Assembly (NCBI GenBank): GCA_910574915.1 | Contig: CAJTCR010000039.1 | Span: 1-49,929 of the forward strand | DNA: 49,929 bases | Source: Eubacteriaceae bacterium | GTDB taxonomy: Bacteria; Bacillota; Clostridia; Lachnospirales; Lachnospiraceae | Direction: 5' to 3' | Shown here: in pieces, positions 8,753 to 15,858 of the stretch | Layout: each line of letters starts with the position of its first letter | Numbering within the stretch: the stretch's first letter is position 1 | The notes under the pieces: model-generated | Seen by the model: the letters and a program-made list of their open reading frames with translations, nothing else | Told to the model about the DNA's origin: nothing | Database searches by the model: none | Made by a program: the position numbers and the translations under genes

Positions 8753-10852
8753 TTATAAATCATTCAAATCCATGATTTCCATATCATCATCTTTGTATCC
8801 GCGTTTTTTTCGTGCCGTCCTTCCTGCTTTTGGCTGCCTGCGGCCTGCCGATTCTTCCATATCCCAGTCATCCATCGGATCATGCTCCGGCTCCATCGGC
8901 TCTGGTTTTGGATTCTGGCGCGGATACCGGACAGACTGGCGCATCCGCTCAGCCGCCATCTGTACCGAATCCGGCTGCGTACCTGGCTGCGGCATCCGTG
9001 GCGCGCCCGCCTGCGGCATTCGCGGCGTACCCGGCTGCGGAAGCCGCGGCGTGACTGCGGAAGCCGGCTCCTGCGCTCGCATACGCGGCGCATCCATTCG
9101 CTGGTCATAGGCATAAGGGCTGCCCTGTCTGGCTCCTGCCTGCATCCGGCTTTCCTGTTCTCTGCTTACCTGTTCTCTGTTTACCTGTTCTCTGCTTACC
9201 TGTGCGCGTATTTCTTCCGGCGAACTGATCGTATCCCGAAATGCAGGCGGCTCCTTTCGTGCTTCCTGCGCCGGCTCTTTTGTAAACGTCTTTGTCACTT
9301 TTTTCGCCTTTTTCCCTGTGCCGCCTTCAAAGTTCCTGCCTGCGGCAAGCGAGCTTTTTGAAATCGCCTCAGTCTGCTTTCTGGCACGCGGCGTCTTTTT
9401 CTTTTGGCTGCGTTCCCTGTTGTCTGCCTCCCCGCCGTCATCTTCATCATCGCGGCTGCGCAGCAGCAGCGCCGTAAAGATAATAATAAGCAGGACAATG
9501 GCTACAACAAGGATGCTGACTACCTTAACGCGGTTTTCTTTTAATTCGGTATATTTTTCATTCAGTGTATTGTATTTTGTCAGGGATACCGTCCTTGCAA
9601 CTTCCTCTTCGCCGCTGTCTTCCTCGTCCAGCCCCTGTGCTGCCGCGAACGCAGACGAATAGCGCATATACGTATCCTGTTTTTTGTCATACAGATACCA
9701 GCCGTCGCTGCCGTCCGAGTAAATGCCGTAAACAAGGTAGTAATCCTTTAATTCCCCTACATACGGGCTTTGATATGCCGCGGCTTTTTTGCCGGACGGA
9801 AGCTTTAACGTCTTTTCCTCAAATCCAGCCGGAAGCTCCTGCCTGGCATTGCTGATAAATACGACAAACTTCTCGCCGCTCCCCATATACTTAAAACGCT
9901 CTACCCGGTTTTTTGCCTCGTCGTAATAATAAAACCCGGTCGCTCCTTTGCCGTCTGTATTTTCCATATATACGAGATGAATGCCGTTTGACGCGCAGTG
10001 CAGCGTATTGTAGGACTGATCTCCGATTTGCAGGGAGCCTTGTCCAAACGCCGCCGGAATATCCTGCGACGAAGCGCCGTACGTAAATGCACTGGAAAGC
10101 CGGTACGCCGCACCGCTTAATTTTACCGTGCCGTCCGCCTTAACCGCTGCGGAAAGCCTTGCTGCAAGGCTGCGTTTTTTACTGCTTCCCGCGGAATCTG
10201 ACGAAGACGCACTGCCCTCGTCTGTGCTGCCGCCTGCTTCCGTATCTGTGCCGTCTCCCGCTCCGCCGCTGGCACCGTCTGTGCTGTCTCCCGCTCCATC
10301 CGTATTGCCTGCACCTTCCGTGCCGCCTGTGCCTGTACTGCCTGTACCTTCCGCGCCACCTGCTCCTGTACCGTCACCTGCGCCTTCCGTGCCACCCGCT
10401 CCTGTACCGTCCGCTTCATCCGTGCCGCCTGCATTGGTGTCTGCCGCATCCGGCTGCCCGGCGTCCGCGCTGCCTACGGTTAATGTAATCGTATAGACTG
10501 TAAATGTATTATCCTGTGCAGAACAGGTCACTTTAATCGTATTAATGCCTGGATGCAGGCCGTCCCTGCCTTCTACAGAAGCAATCACCGCCCCGGATGC
10601 ACGCGGTACCGCCTGGACACTGACGCTTGTCACATCCGCGCCGACCGTTGAGGTATATTCGGTAATATCCGGCGAAAAAGCAGGGCTTAATACACCTGGC
10701 GCAATGTCAAATGCCGACAGCTTGCTGTCATGGGAAGCAGGCACCTGCGCAGCCATCACTGGCTGGCGTACAGTCCCATGCTGCACTGGCGCAAGCACGA
10801 ACATGCCGGTCAATGCCGCAAGCAGTAATCGTTTGCTCTTCTTTTTTTTCAT
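8753..10852 (-). CDS. secreted/membrane protein with Cadherin-like beta-sandwich, low-complexity stalk and long cytoplasmic tail
   Basis: A 699-residue protein. Residues 1-35 are a signal peptide (MKKKKSKRLLLAALTGMFVL, then AxA). About 45-128 matches the bacterial Cadherin-like beta-sandwich domain (SPDITEYTSTVGADVTSVSV; YTITLTVGS). A Gly/Thr/Ala/Glu stalk covers about 130-215. A Tyr-rich extracellular region follows to about 425, a transmembrane helix spans about 440-460 (VVSILVVAIVLLIIIFTALL), and a basic/acidic, probably disordered, cytoplasmic tail of ~235 residues contains SREQVNREQ-type and APRMPQ-type repeats. Domain order implies a surface module linked to a cytosolic tail. It sits 7 bases after the HAD gene and 20 bases before clpC. 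Function unknown; the tail may be a protease or assembly contact (inference). Confidence 0.8.
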   Translation of the reverse strand: MKKKKSKRLLLAALTGMFVLAPVQHGTVRQPVMAAQVPASHDSKLSAFDIAPGVLSPAFSPDITEYTSTVGADVTSVSVQAVPRASGAVIASVEGRDGLHPGINTIKVTCSAQDNTFTVYTITLTVGSADAGQPDAADTNAGGTDEADGTGAGGTEGAGDGTGAGGAEGTGSTGTGGTEGAGNTDGAGDSTDGASGGAGDGTDTEAGGSTDEGSASSSDSAGSSKKRSLAARLSAAVKADGTVKLSGAAYRLSSAFTYGASSQDIPAAFGQGSLQIGDQSYNTLHCASNGIHLVYMENTDGKGATGFYYYDEAKNRVERFKYMGSGEKFVVFISNARQELPAGFEEKTLKLPSGKKAAAYQSPYVGELKDYYLVYGIYSDGSDGWYLYDKKQDTYMRYSSAFAAAQGLDEEDSGEEEVARTVSLTKYNTLNEKYTELKENRVKVVSILVVAIVLLIIIFTALLLRSRDDEDDGGEADNRERSQKKKTPRARKQTEAISKSSLAAGRNFEGGTGKKAKKVTKTFTKEPAQEARKEPPAFRDTISSPEEIRAQVSREQVNREQVSREQESRMQAGARQGSPYAYDQRMDAPRMRAQEPASAVTPRLPQPGTPRMPQAGAPRMPQPGTQPDSVQMAAERMRQSVRYPRQNPKPEPMEPEHDPMDDWDMEESAGRRQPKAGRTARKKRGYKDDDMEIMDLNDL

Positions 10853-10859
10853 AACTGTT

Positions 10860-11543
10860 TCATTCCCTTCTCTCTCCTGTATGTCCGTTATATTTTACCA
10901 TTTTTTCTGCTGTTTGGCAATGAACTGTCTCAAGCAGCTCCGGCAGCCTGTAAAAGTCGGTAAGCTTTGGAACCGGCGCGTCTACCGTGCCGAATCCATA
11001 TGCCGCATGGATAAACTTCGCGCCGCCTGCAAGCGCCGCCTCATAATCCGCCTGGATGTCTCCAACATAGACCGCATGGTCTAATCCGTTGCGTTTTATA
11101 ATCAGTGCAATATTGTCTCCCTTTTGCTTTTGATTGGCGCCAAAACAGATAAAATCCTGAAAATAGCCGCCAAGCTTATAATAAGACAGAAACGCTTCGA
11201 TATAGCCTTCCTGACAGTTGCTTACAATGTATAATGGATATTTTTCGGACAGCGTATGCAGCGTTTCGACCAGATGCGGATACAATGTCGCACCATGCTT
11301 AGACAGATAGTCATTTTCCACCTGATAGCTTTCTTCCAAAATCGGAAGCAGCACGGACAGCTCATGATCCGGGAAAATTGCTTTTGCCAGCTTATCCATC
11401 GGCATCCCCATCGTACGGTACATATCCTCTTTCGTCACTTCTTTGCCAAGCTTTGGAACGGTAACCGTACTCCATGCGGCAGCAACCTGGCTGGCGCTGT
11501 CCCAAAGGGTGCCGTCCATATCAAAAATGATTCCTGTTTTCAT
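10860..11543 (-). CDS. HAD-superfamily phosphatase (phosphoglycolate phosphatase-like)
   Basis: 227 residues of the HAD superfamily, subclass I. Motif I is FDMDGT (residues 7-12, with the nucleophile D8 and general acid D10), followed by an alpha-helical cap. Motif II is YIVSNC, the motif III lysine lies in the KQKGDNI stretch, and motif IV is YVGDIQADYEAA with the metal-binding aspartates. The family removes phosphate from small metabolites such as phosphoglycolate or sugar phosphates; the exact substrate is not readable. It is the first gene of the operon leading to clpC, with a good promoter at 11638-11666. Confidence 0.88.
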   Translation of the reverse strand: MKTGIIFDMDGTLWDSASQVAAAWSTVTVPKLGKEVTKEDMYRTMGMPMDKLAKAIFPDHELSVLLPILEESYQVENDYLSKHGATLYPHLVETLHTLSEKYPLYIVSNCQEGYIEAFLSYYKLGGYFQDFICFGANQKQKGDNIALIIKRNGLDHAVYVGDIQADYEAALAGGAKFIHAAYGFGTVDAPVPKLTDFYRLPELLETVHCQTAEKMVKYNGHTGERRE

Positions 11544-11637
11544 CTTTTTATCCCTCTCTTTTTTGTTTTTCTCTTTTTTCTAAAAAACTTTTCCCAAGTC
11601 GAATCTATGTTCTTTTTAAAAAATACCCGGATACTTT

Positions 11638-11666
11638 ACTATAAATGATCCAAACCAATCTGGCAA
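11638..11666 (-). promoter_or_regulatory. promoter of the HAD-clpC operon
   Basis: On the minus strand TTGCCA (11661-11666) and TATAGT (11638-11643) are 17 bases apart. It is the only convincing promoter upstream of the three-gene operon. No CtsR tandem-repeat operator was seen near it. Confidence 0.65.
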
Positions 11667-11832
11667 TATTTTCACAGGAATTTCATAAAAAAATTATATT
11701 TTGTACTCCACAAACTGAAAAATATCGTGTATAATCGAATGCGAAAAGATATGGTGCTTTGACGCAGATTTATTGTAACATATTGAAGCGTATTTGAACA
11801 TTGCTTTTCGTAAGATGTGGGTGGGAGTTTGT

Positions 11833-12130
11833 GGCTTTTTTTGTGGGTGTGTGGGGGGGACGCTGGGAGAGGGGGTTGGTGTGCTCTGGAGGCGTCCGTT
11901 CCAGAATGTTAAGAAGCCCTAAGTATCCTGCTGGTACGCTGTGGCTGTGTCCGGTCGCGCCACCTAGTTCGCTTCCGGCTGCCCGCCGTAAGCTAAAGGT
12001 GCCGCTTGGCTGCGCCCCTGGTTATTTTGCAGGATACCAAGGGCTTCTAACCATTCTTCCAAAGCCGCCTCCAGAGCACACCAACCCCCTCTCCCGGCTG
12101 TCTTTTCCACATGCCACATGAAAAAAAGCC
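11833..12130. repeat. long hairpin repeat, copy A (locus 1)
   Basis: A ~298-base imperfect palindrome. The arms 11865-11894 and 12066-12095 are perfectly complementary over 30 bases. Outside them GGCTTTTTTTGTGG (11833-11846) pairs with the AT-rich end at 12107-12130. The middle holds a ~70-base core (from GGCTGTGTCCGGTCGCG to TGGCTGCGCCCCTGG) shared with copies B-E. No open frame of note is encoded. It is placed between the HAD operon and a small membrane-protein gene. Confidence 0.9.
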
Positions 12131-12226
12131 TCAAGGTACAGCGTATATTCCTGATAGTATCGTTTATCTTTATGGAAATACGTTTACAGAGCTTATCACT
12201 TATTCAGCACTTGGAAAAGACAGCCG

Positions 12227-12457
12227 GAGGAAGGGGAGCGGGGGCTGGCTTCCTGAGCCGTTGGAAAAATGCTAGGAGCGCTTGGCATCCTGCAATAGAC
12301 CTAGGGGCGCAGCCAAGCGGCACCTTTAGCTTACGGCGGGCAGCCGGAAGCGAACTAGGTGCCGCGACCGGACACAGCCATAGCGGTACAGCAGGATGCT
12401 TAGGGCTCCTTACATTTTGGAAAAGGCTCAGGAAGCCAGCCCCCGCTCCCCTTCCTC
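12227..12457. repeat. long hairpin repeat, copy B (locus 1, inverted)
   Basis: A 231-base palindrome, with the core in reverse orientation to copy A. The arms 12227-12259 and 12425-12457 are perfectly complementary over 33 bases, although their sequence is unrelated to the arms of copies A, C, D and E. The centre shares the variant CCGGCTGCCCGCCG with copy A only. A ~95-base spacer separates it from A. Confidence 0.9.
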
Positions 12458-12523
12458 TGGCGTCCCCCTCCAAGCCCCCCCCCTCATCACAAATCATATT
12501 ATTATAGAACAGGAGATCAAAAC

Positions 12524-12754
12524 ATGAGCCAGCAAAAAGTAGACAGATATAAAAAAGAAAAATACAGCCGCAAGCAGCAATTAGCAAAGGAGAAAAAACA
12601 GCGCATTTTCTATCGTATTGCCGGATGTGCCGCTGCTGTCGCCATTGTCGGATGGATCGGCTTTTCGGTCTATGCACGTGTAGAAGAAAGCCGCCCGGTA
12701 TCTTATACCGAAGTCTCACTGGATGCAATCAGCGACTATATGAGCGCCCAGTAG
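12524..12754 (+). CDS. small single-pass membrane protein
   Basis: A 76-residue protein. Residues 1-30 are strongly basic and helical (RYKKEKYSRKQQLAKEKK), followed by one transmembrane helix at about 31-50 (IAGCAAAVAIVGWIGFSVYA) and a short outside tail ending ISDYMSAQ. The charge rule predicts the N terminus inside. An AGGAG ribosome site lies ten bases upstream. It shares a bidirectional terminator with the convergent gene at 12823. No family is recognised; it might be an accessory subunit of a membrane complex. Confidence 0.75.
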   Translation: MSQQKVDRYKKEKYSRKQQLAKEKKQRIFYRIAGCAAAVAIVGWIGFSVYARVEESRPVSYTEVSLDAISDYMSAQ

Positions 12755-12775
12755 CCGCGTACTGCCAATGCAAAT

Positions 12776-12819
12776 AAAAAAGACCTTCCAGGTTGCATCA
12801 GCTTGGAAAGGTCTTTTTT
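12776..12819. terminator. bidirectional intrinsic terminator
   Basis: AAAAAAGACCTT (12776-12787) pairs with AAGGTCTTTTTT (12808-12819) around a short GC-containing inner stem. The A/T tracts on both sides let it serve the convergent genes ending at 12754 and 12823. Confidence 0.85.
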
Positions 12820-12822
12820 TAT

Positions 12823-13269
12823 TCACGGGCTTTCCTGTGAAGCCTCGGCTCTTTTCAGCGCATCTTCGATCGCGTTGAGCAATACGACCGATGTATACTG
12901 GTTTGCTTCATCATAAGTGACCCCTTCTGTCGTCTGCTTTTCATAGATCTGCTGGCTGATCTTGTCTAATGCCGGCTGCATCAACGGATACATCGTTGCC
13001 GCAGTTTCATCCAGATTATCCAGGGAAATGGCATTGATCCGGTTCTCGTCTACGACTACCTTAAGATCCATCGCATGATTATTCAGCACAATGGAAGAAG
13101 TATAGACGCCGGATGCGTATTTCATTGTCTCCTGGGAGCCAGCGCCCTGTTTCCCCGAACGGAACATAAAGACGAGCAGCAGGATTAAAAGGAGCGCGAG
13201 CAGCGCAAATATTACGGTATAGATTACCTCTCTCATATGTAATACAACAATTCTTGTCTTTGCACTCAT
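12823..13269 (-). CDS. membrane-anchored protein with degenerate FMN-binding-like domain
   Basis: A 148-residue protein. A transmembrane helix at about 12-36 (REVIYTVIFALLALLLILLL) is followed by an outside domain of ~110 residues. Its pattern (YASGVYTSSIVL, LKVVVDENRINAISL, then NQYTSVVLLNAIEDALKRA) matches the layout of FMN-binding domains of RnfG/NqrC type, in which FMN is covalently attached to a threonine in an S/D-G-A-T motif. Here that place reads EANQYTS, so flavin attachment is doubtful. It may be a non-flavinylated relative. The start has GGAG upstream. It is convergent with the small membrane-protein gene and shares its terminator. Confidence 0.65.
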   Translation of the reverse strand: MSAKTRIVVLHMREVIYTVIFALLALLLILLLVFMFRSGKQGAGSQETMKYASGVYTSSIVLNNHAMDLKVVVDENRINAISLDNLDETAATMYPLMQPALDKISQQIYEKQTTEGVTYDEANQYTSVVLLNAIEDALKRAEASQESP

Positions 13270-13371
13270 GGGATGCTTCTCCGTTATCTGCTTATTTTAT
13301 CATATGCTTGTTTGATAGGGGATATGCAAAAATATTTTTGAAAAAAAATTAACTTTTTTTGTAAAATCCTA

Positions 13372-13400
13372 TTGACAGATTGCACATTATCCGTTATAGT
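13372..13400 (+). promoter_or_regulatory. strong promoter of the tRNA-Gly cluster
   Basis: TTGACA (13372-13377), a perfect -35 box, and TATAGT (13395-13400) are 17 bases apart. The first tRNA starts 37 bases later. Confidence 0.85.
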
Positions 13401-13436
13401 AGCTATTGTGTTCACGAGGAAACAACAACACAGCAA

Positions 13437-13509
13437 GCGATAGTGGCGTAGTTGGTAACGCGCGACCTTGCCAAGGTCGAGACCGCGGGTTCGAGCCCCG
13501 TCTATCGCT
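13437..13509 (+). tRNA. tRNA-Gly(GCC), copy 1
   Basis: A 73-base cloverleaf: acceptor GCGATAG/CTATCGC, D stem GCGT/ACGC with an AGTTGGTA loop, anticodon stem CGACC/GGTCG with loop TTGCCAA (anticodon GCC), T stem GCGGG/CCCGT with loop TTCGAGC, discriminator T. The 3' CCA is not encoded. It is the first of three identical copies behind one strong promoter. Confidence 0.97.
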
Positions 13510-13543
13510 CTTAGGATTCATTTTACTTGTTCCTCAAACATAA

Positions 13544-13616
13544 GCGATAGTGGCGTAGTTGGTAACGCGCGACCTTGCCAAGGTCGAGACCGCGGGTTCG
13601 AGCCCCGTCTATCGCT
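13544..13616 (+). tRNA. tRNA-Gly(GCC), copy 2
   Basis: Base-for-base identical to copy 1. It is separated from copy 1 by a 34-base spacer that is nearly identical to the spacer after it, so the unit (~107 bases) is a recent tandem duplication. Confidence 0.97.
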
Positions 13617-13650
13617 CTTAGGATTCATTTTATTTGTTCCTCAAATGTAA

Positions 13651-13723
13651 GCGATAGTGGCGTAGTTGGTAACGCGCGACCTTGCCAAGGTCGAGACCGC
13701 GGGTTCGAGCCCCGTCTATCGCT
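13651..13723 (+). tRNA. tRNA-Gly(GCC), copy 3
   Basis: Identical to copies 1 and 2. It is followed by a different sequence and an intrinsic terminator at 13750-13777, so it ends the tRNA operon. Confidence 0.97.
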
Positions 13724-13749
13724 TTTATGAATTGTCGCAGGTCTTTGCA

Positions 13750-13777
13750 GCAGCAAGGATTTGCGGCTTTTCTTTTT
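13750..13777 (+). terminator. terminator of the tRNA cluster
   Basis: GCAGCAA pairs with TTGCGGC (one mismatch) around a four-base loop, followed by TTTTCTTTTTT. Confidence 0.6.
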
Positions 13778-13819
13778 TATCTCACCCAAAGCAGCACATC
13801 CGCCATCATATCCGCACAT

Positions 13820-13853
13820 GAAAAAAGGAACCGCCTTGGCAGCTCCTTTTTTA
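13820..13853 (-). terminator. terminator of the relQ-type gene
   Basis: AAAAAAGGA and TCCTTTTTT form a stem around a GC-rich loop, directly after the stop at 13859 on the minus strand, with a T-run on that strand. Confidence 0.75.
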
Positions 13854-13858
13854 ACTAC

Positions 13859-14515
13859 TTATGCACTATGAATCTTCGCCTGTTTTTCTTTTGCTACTAA
13901 AATTGCATTATTTAAGGAAAGCATCTTCGCATCCAACTGTGACACGATGTCCGAGCATTCCCGTAAATCCCTGCTGATGTATTCCGGCGCATTTCCTTCA
14001 AATTTATAATAAATCTTATGCTCCAGGCTTGCCCAAAAATCCATCGCCATCGTACGGATCTGAATCTCTGTACGTGTATTTACCACACGGTCTGATAAAA
14101 AAACAGGCACGGTGACGAGCATATGATAGCTCTTATAACCGCTCTCCTTCGGATGCCTGATATAATCCTTGACCGAAACGACTGTCAGGTCATTCTGCCT
14201 GCCGATCATATCCGCCACCCGGTAAATATCGGATGTAAACGAACATACAATACGGATTCCCGCGATGTCATTTACATAACTGACCATGTTTTCAATCGAT
14301 ACTTCTTTGCCATAACGCTTTAGTTTCTTGCAGATACTTTCCGGGGTCTTCACTCTTGATTTGATGTACTCAATCGGATTGTACTGATGAACATGCTGAA
14401 ATTCATCGTTCAAAATCTCAAGCTTCGTCCCTACTTCCTTGATTGCCGAGTGGTACAGAAACATCATCGTCTCCCAGCTCTCGACATCTTCGCTCAGCCT
14501 TTGTGGTGTATCCAT
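13859..14515 (-). CDS. relQ: small alarmone synthetase, GTP pyrophosphokinase (RelQ/SasB type)
   Basis: 218 residues, the length of single-domain RelA/SpoT synthetases (about 210-230) that make (p)ppGpp from ATP and GTP or GDP. The synthetase motifs are RVKTPESICKKLKR (near 54), DIAGIRIVCSF (near 87), DYIRHPKESGYKSYHMLV (near 115) and EIQIRTMAMDFWASLEHKIYYK (near 145). There is no HD hydrolase, TGS or ACT domain, so it is a dedicated small synthetase. The C-terminal helix would form the tetramer. A GAGGAGG ribosome site precedes the start. RelQ versus RelP naming is by overall layout and not proved. Confidence 0.9.
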   Translation of the reverse strand: MDTPQRLSEDVESWETMMFLYHSAIKEVGTKLEILNDEFQHVHQYNPIEYIKSRVKTPESICKKLKRYGKEVSIENMVSYVNDIAGIRIVCSFTSDIYRVADMIGRQNDLTVVSVKDYIRHPKESGYKSYHMLVTVPVFLSDRVVNTRTEIQIRTMAMDFWASLEHKIYYKFEGNAPEYISRDLRECSDIVSQLDAKMLSLNNAILVAKEKQAKIHSA

Positions 14516-14620
14516 ATAAAAACCTCCTCGTATGCAGGAAACACTACTTGCTTATCATACTCTTCCATTCACTTTTGCAGTTATTGTGATTCACGGATGT
14601 CTTTTTTTACATATATAAAC

Positions 14621-14649
14621 ATTATATCACATTTTATCAAAAAGGTTAA
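14621..14649 (-). promoter_or_regulatory. promoter candidate of the relQ-type gene
   Basis: On the minus strand TTAACC (14644-14649) and TATAAT (14621-14626) are 17 bases apart, about 110 bases before the start. The -35 box is weak. Confidence 0.5.
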
Positions 14650-14691
14650 GAATTTATTGAAAAATTTATAACAATTTAACAATTTTTTCCA

Positions 14692-14952
14692 CTATTCTTC
14701 TATCACATGCATTTCCAGATAATCAAACGCAATCGCATCCATAAAATTATCGCTGCCAAACCGTGTTTTCGCATGGCGCTTAAACTCAGCGATATTCGCA
14801 TCTAGCCAGATCGGTACGCTCAAATCAAATTCATAGCAAGCCTGTTCCAGCGCCCTGAACACTTTATGTGTCCTCGTATCTTCTCCATCATCACAGACGA
14901 CGCAGTCGCGCAGCATATGACGGTCTTTCCATTGTTTAAACCATATTCGCAA
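14692..14952 (-). CDS. small conserved protein of unknown function with TTG start
   Basis: An 86-residue protein, acidic toward its end, with no membrane segment. Recognisable pieces are CVVCDDGEDTRTHKVFRALE and FDLSVPIWLDANIAEF; I know no function for it. The start is TTG, supported by AAGGAG eight bases upstream and by the 12-base distance to the RNA methyltransferase gene, with which it is surely cotranscribed. An internal ATG twelve codons later is the alternative. Confidence 0.7.
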   Translation of the reverse strand: MRIWFKQWKDRHMLRDCVVCDDGEDTRTHKVFRALEQACYEFDLSVPIWLDANIAEFKRHAKTRFGSDNFMDAIAFDYLEMHVIEE

Positions 14953-14964
14953 TGATCCTGCTCC

Positions 14965-15747
14965 TTACTGTCTCCTTCTCTGCCTATTTGCCTCATACAT
15001 CAAAATCCCCGCCGCCATCGCGGCGTTGAGTGACTCCAGGCTGCCGCCCATCGGTATTTTCAGATAAACGTCCGCCATCGCAGCAGCCTCCTGCGTCAGC
15101 CCGTTTCCCTCACTGCCGATTAAAAACGCAGATGCGCCCCGGTAGTCAAAGGCATCATAGCACTTCGTTCCTTTTAAATGCGCTGCATATACGCATACCC
15201 CTTGCTTCTTTATCTCAAACAGCGTTTCCGCCAGATCTTTCGTAATATAAAACGGCACCCTGCAAATGCTTCCCATTGTGGAACGCACCGTTTTGGGTGC
15301 AAATAAATCCACGCAGCCGCTCAGTATAATCCCGGTAGCGCCTGCGCCTTCTGCCGTGCGAAACATCGTTCCCAGATTGCCCGGATCACGAATACCTTCC
15401 AAAATAAGCAGGTGCGGCAGCATGTGCTTATTTTCAATCAAATCGCTTAGTGTATACTGCGGCTGGCGCACGACGCACAGAATGCCCTGCGGCGTCTGTG
15501 TATCTGCCATTCGCTGAAACACTTCATCCGATACCGTCTCACAGGCAGTATCTAAAAGCAGTTCCCTATGCCCTGCCTTTTGCAAAAAAGACTCGGATAC
15601 ATATACCTGTTCGAGCCGGTCTTTTGGCATTTCCTCAAAAATCCGCAGCCCTTCAGCCAAAAATACCTGCTGCTCTTGTCTTAGCTTTGCCTTTTTTGTA
15701 AGCTGTATCACATTTTTTACGTGTCTGTTTGCTGTACTGGTAATCAT
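14965..15747 (-). CDS. SpoU/TrmH-family RNA 2'-O-methyltransferase
   Basis: 260 residues from the chosen start. The N-terminal substrate-binding part (about 1-100; LRQEQQVFLAEGLRIFEE) precedes the SPOUT trefoil-knot domain, whose three motifs are visible: LEGIRDPGNLGTMFRTAEG, FLIGSEGNGLTQEA and MGGSLESLNAAMAAGILMYE. Members transfer a methyl group from AdoMet to a ribose 2'-OH of rRNA or tRNA. An upstream in-frame extension to 15834 is less likely, because the start at 15747 has AGGGG four bases before it and begins the conserved MITSTANRHVK stretch. The exact target nucleotide cannot be given. Confidence 0.9.
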   Translation of the reverse strand: MITSTANRHVKNVIQLTKKAKLRQEQQVFLAEGLRIFEEMPKDRLEQVYVSESFLQKAGHRELLLDTACETVSDEVFQRMADTQTPQGILCVVRQPQYTLSDLIENKHMLPHLLILEGIRDPGNLGTMFRTAEGAGATGIILSGCVDLFAPKTVRSTMGSICRVPFYITKDLAETLFEIKKQGVCVYAAHLKGTKCYDAFDYRGASAFLIGSEGNGLTQEAAAMADVYLKIPMGGSLESLNAAMAAGILMYEANRQRRRQ

Positions 15748-15810
15748 CGTACCCCTTATATTTATTGTAATGTGCTTATCCTTATTCCTCAAAAATATAC
15801 CCTGTACGTC

Positions 15811-15846
15811 AAAACAGGCTGACGCATAATCCACATCAGCCTGTTT
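15811..15846 (-). terminator. intrinsic terminator of pfkA
   Basis: AAAACAGGCTGA (15811-15822) pairs with TCAGCCTGTTTT over 12 perfect pairs, directly after the pfkA stop. It separates pfkA from the methyltransferase gene. Confidence 0.85.
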
Positions 15847-15858
15847 TCTGCCGCTTTT

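Noticed and set aside
10128..10496. Pro/Ala/Ser-rich plus-strand frames opposite the membrane-protein gene
   Set aside because: Antisense reading of the Gly/Thr/Ala-rich stalk; no start context and no homology-like pattern.
11730..11735. Plus-strand TATAAT upstream of hairpin copy A as a promoter for a hairpin RNA
   Set aside because: There is no acceptable -35 box at 16-18 bases, and copies C and E lack a similar box, so it was not called.
11801..12507. Open frames of 106-174 residues across the hairpin elements (also in 27041-27639 and 34500-35429)
   Set aside because: They run through both arms of the palindromes on both strands, have no ribosome sites, and similar peptides appear only because the DNA is repeated. 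They are shadows of the repeat structure.
13437..13723. Regular tRNA array mistaken for a CRISPR
   Set aside because: The repeat unit is a complete tRNA-Gly and the spacers are nearly identical. No CRISPR array is present anywhere in the window.
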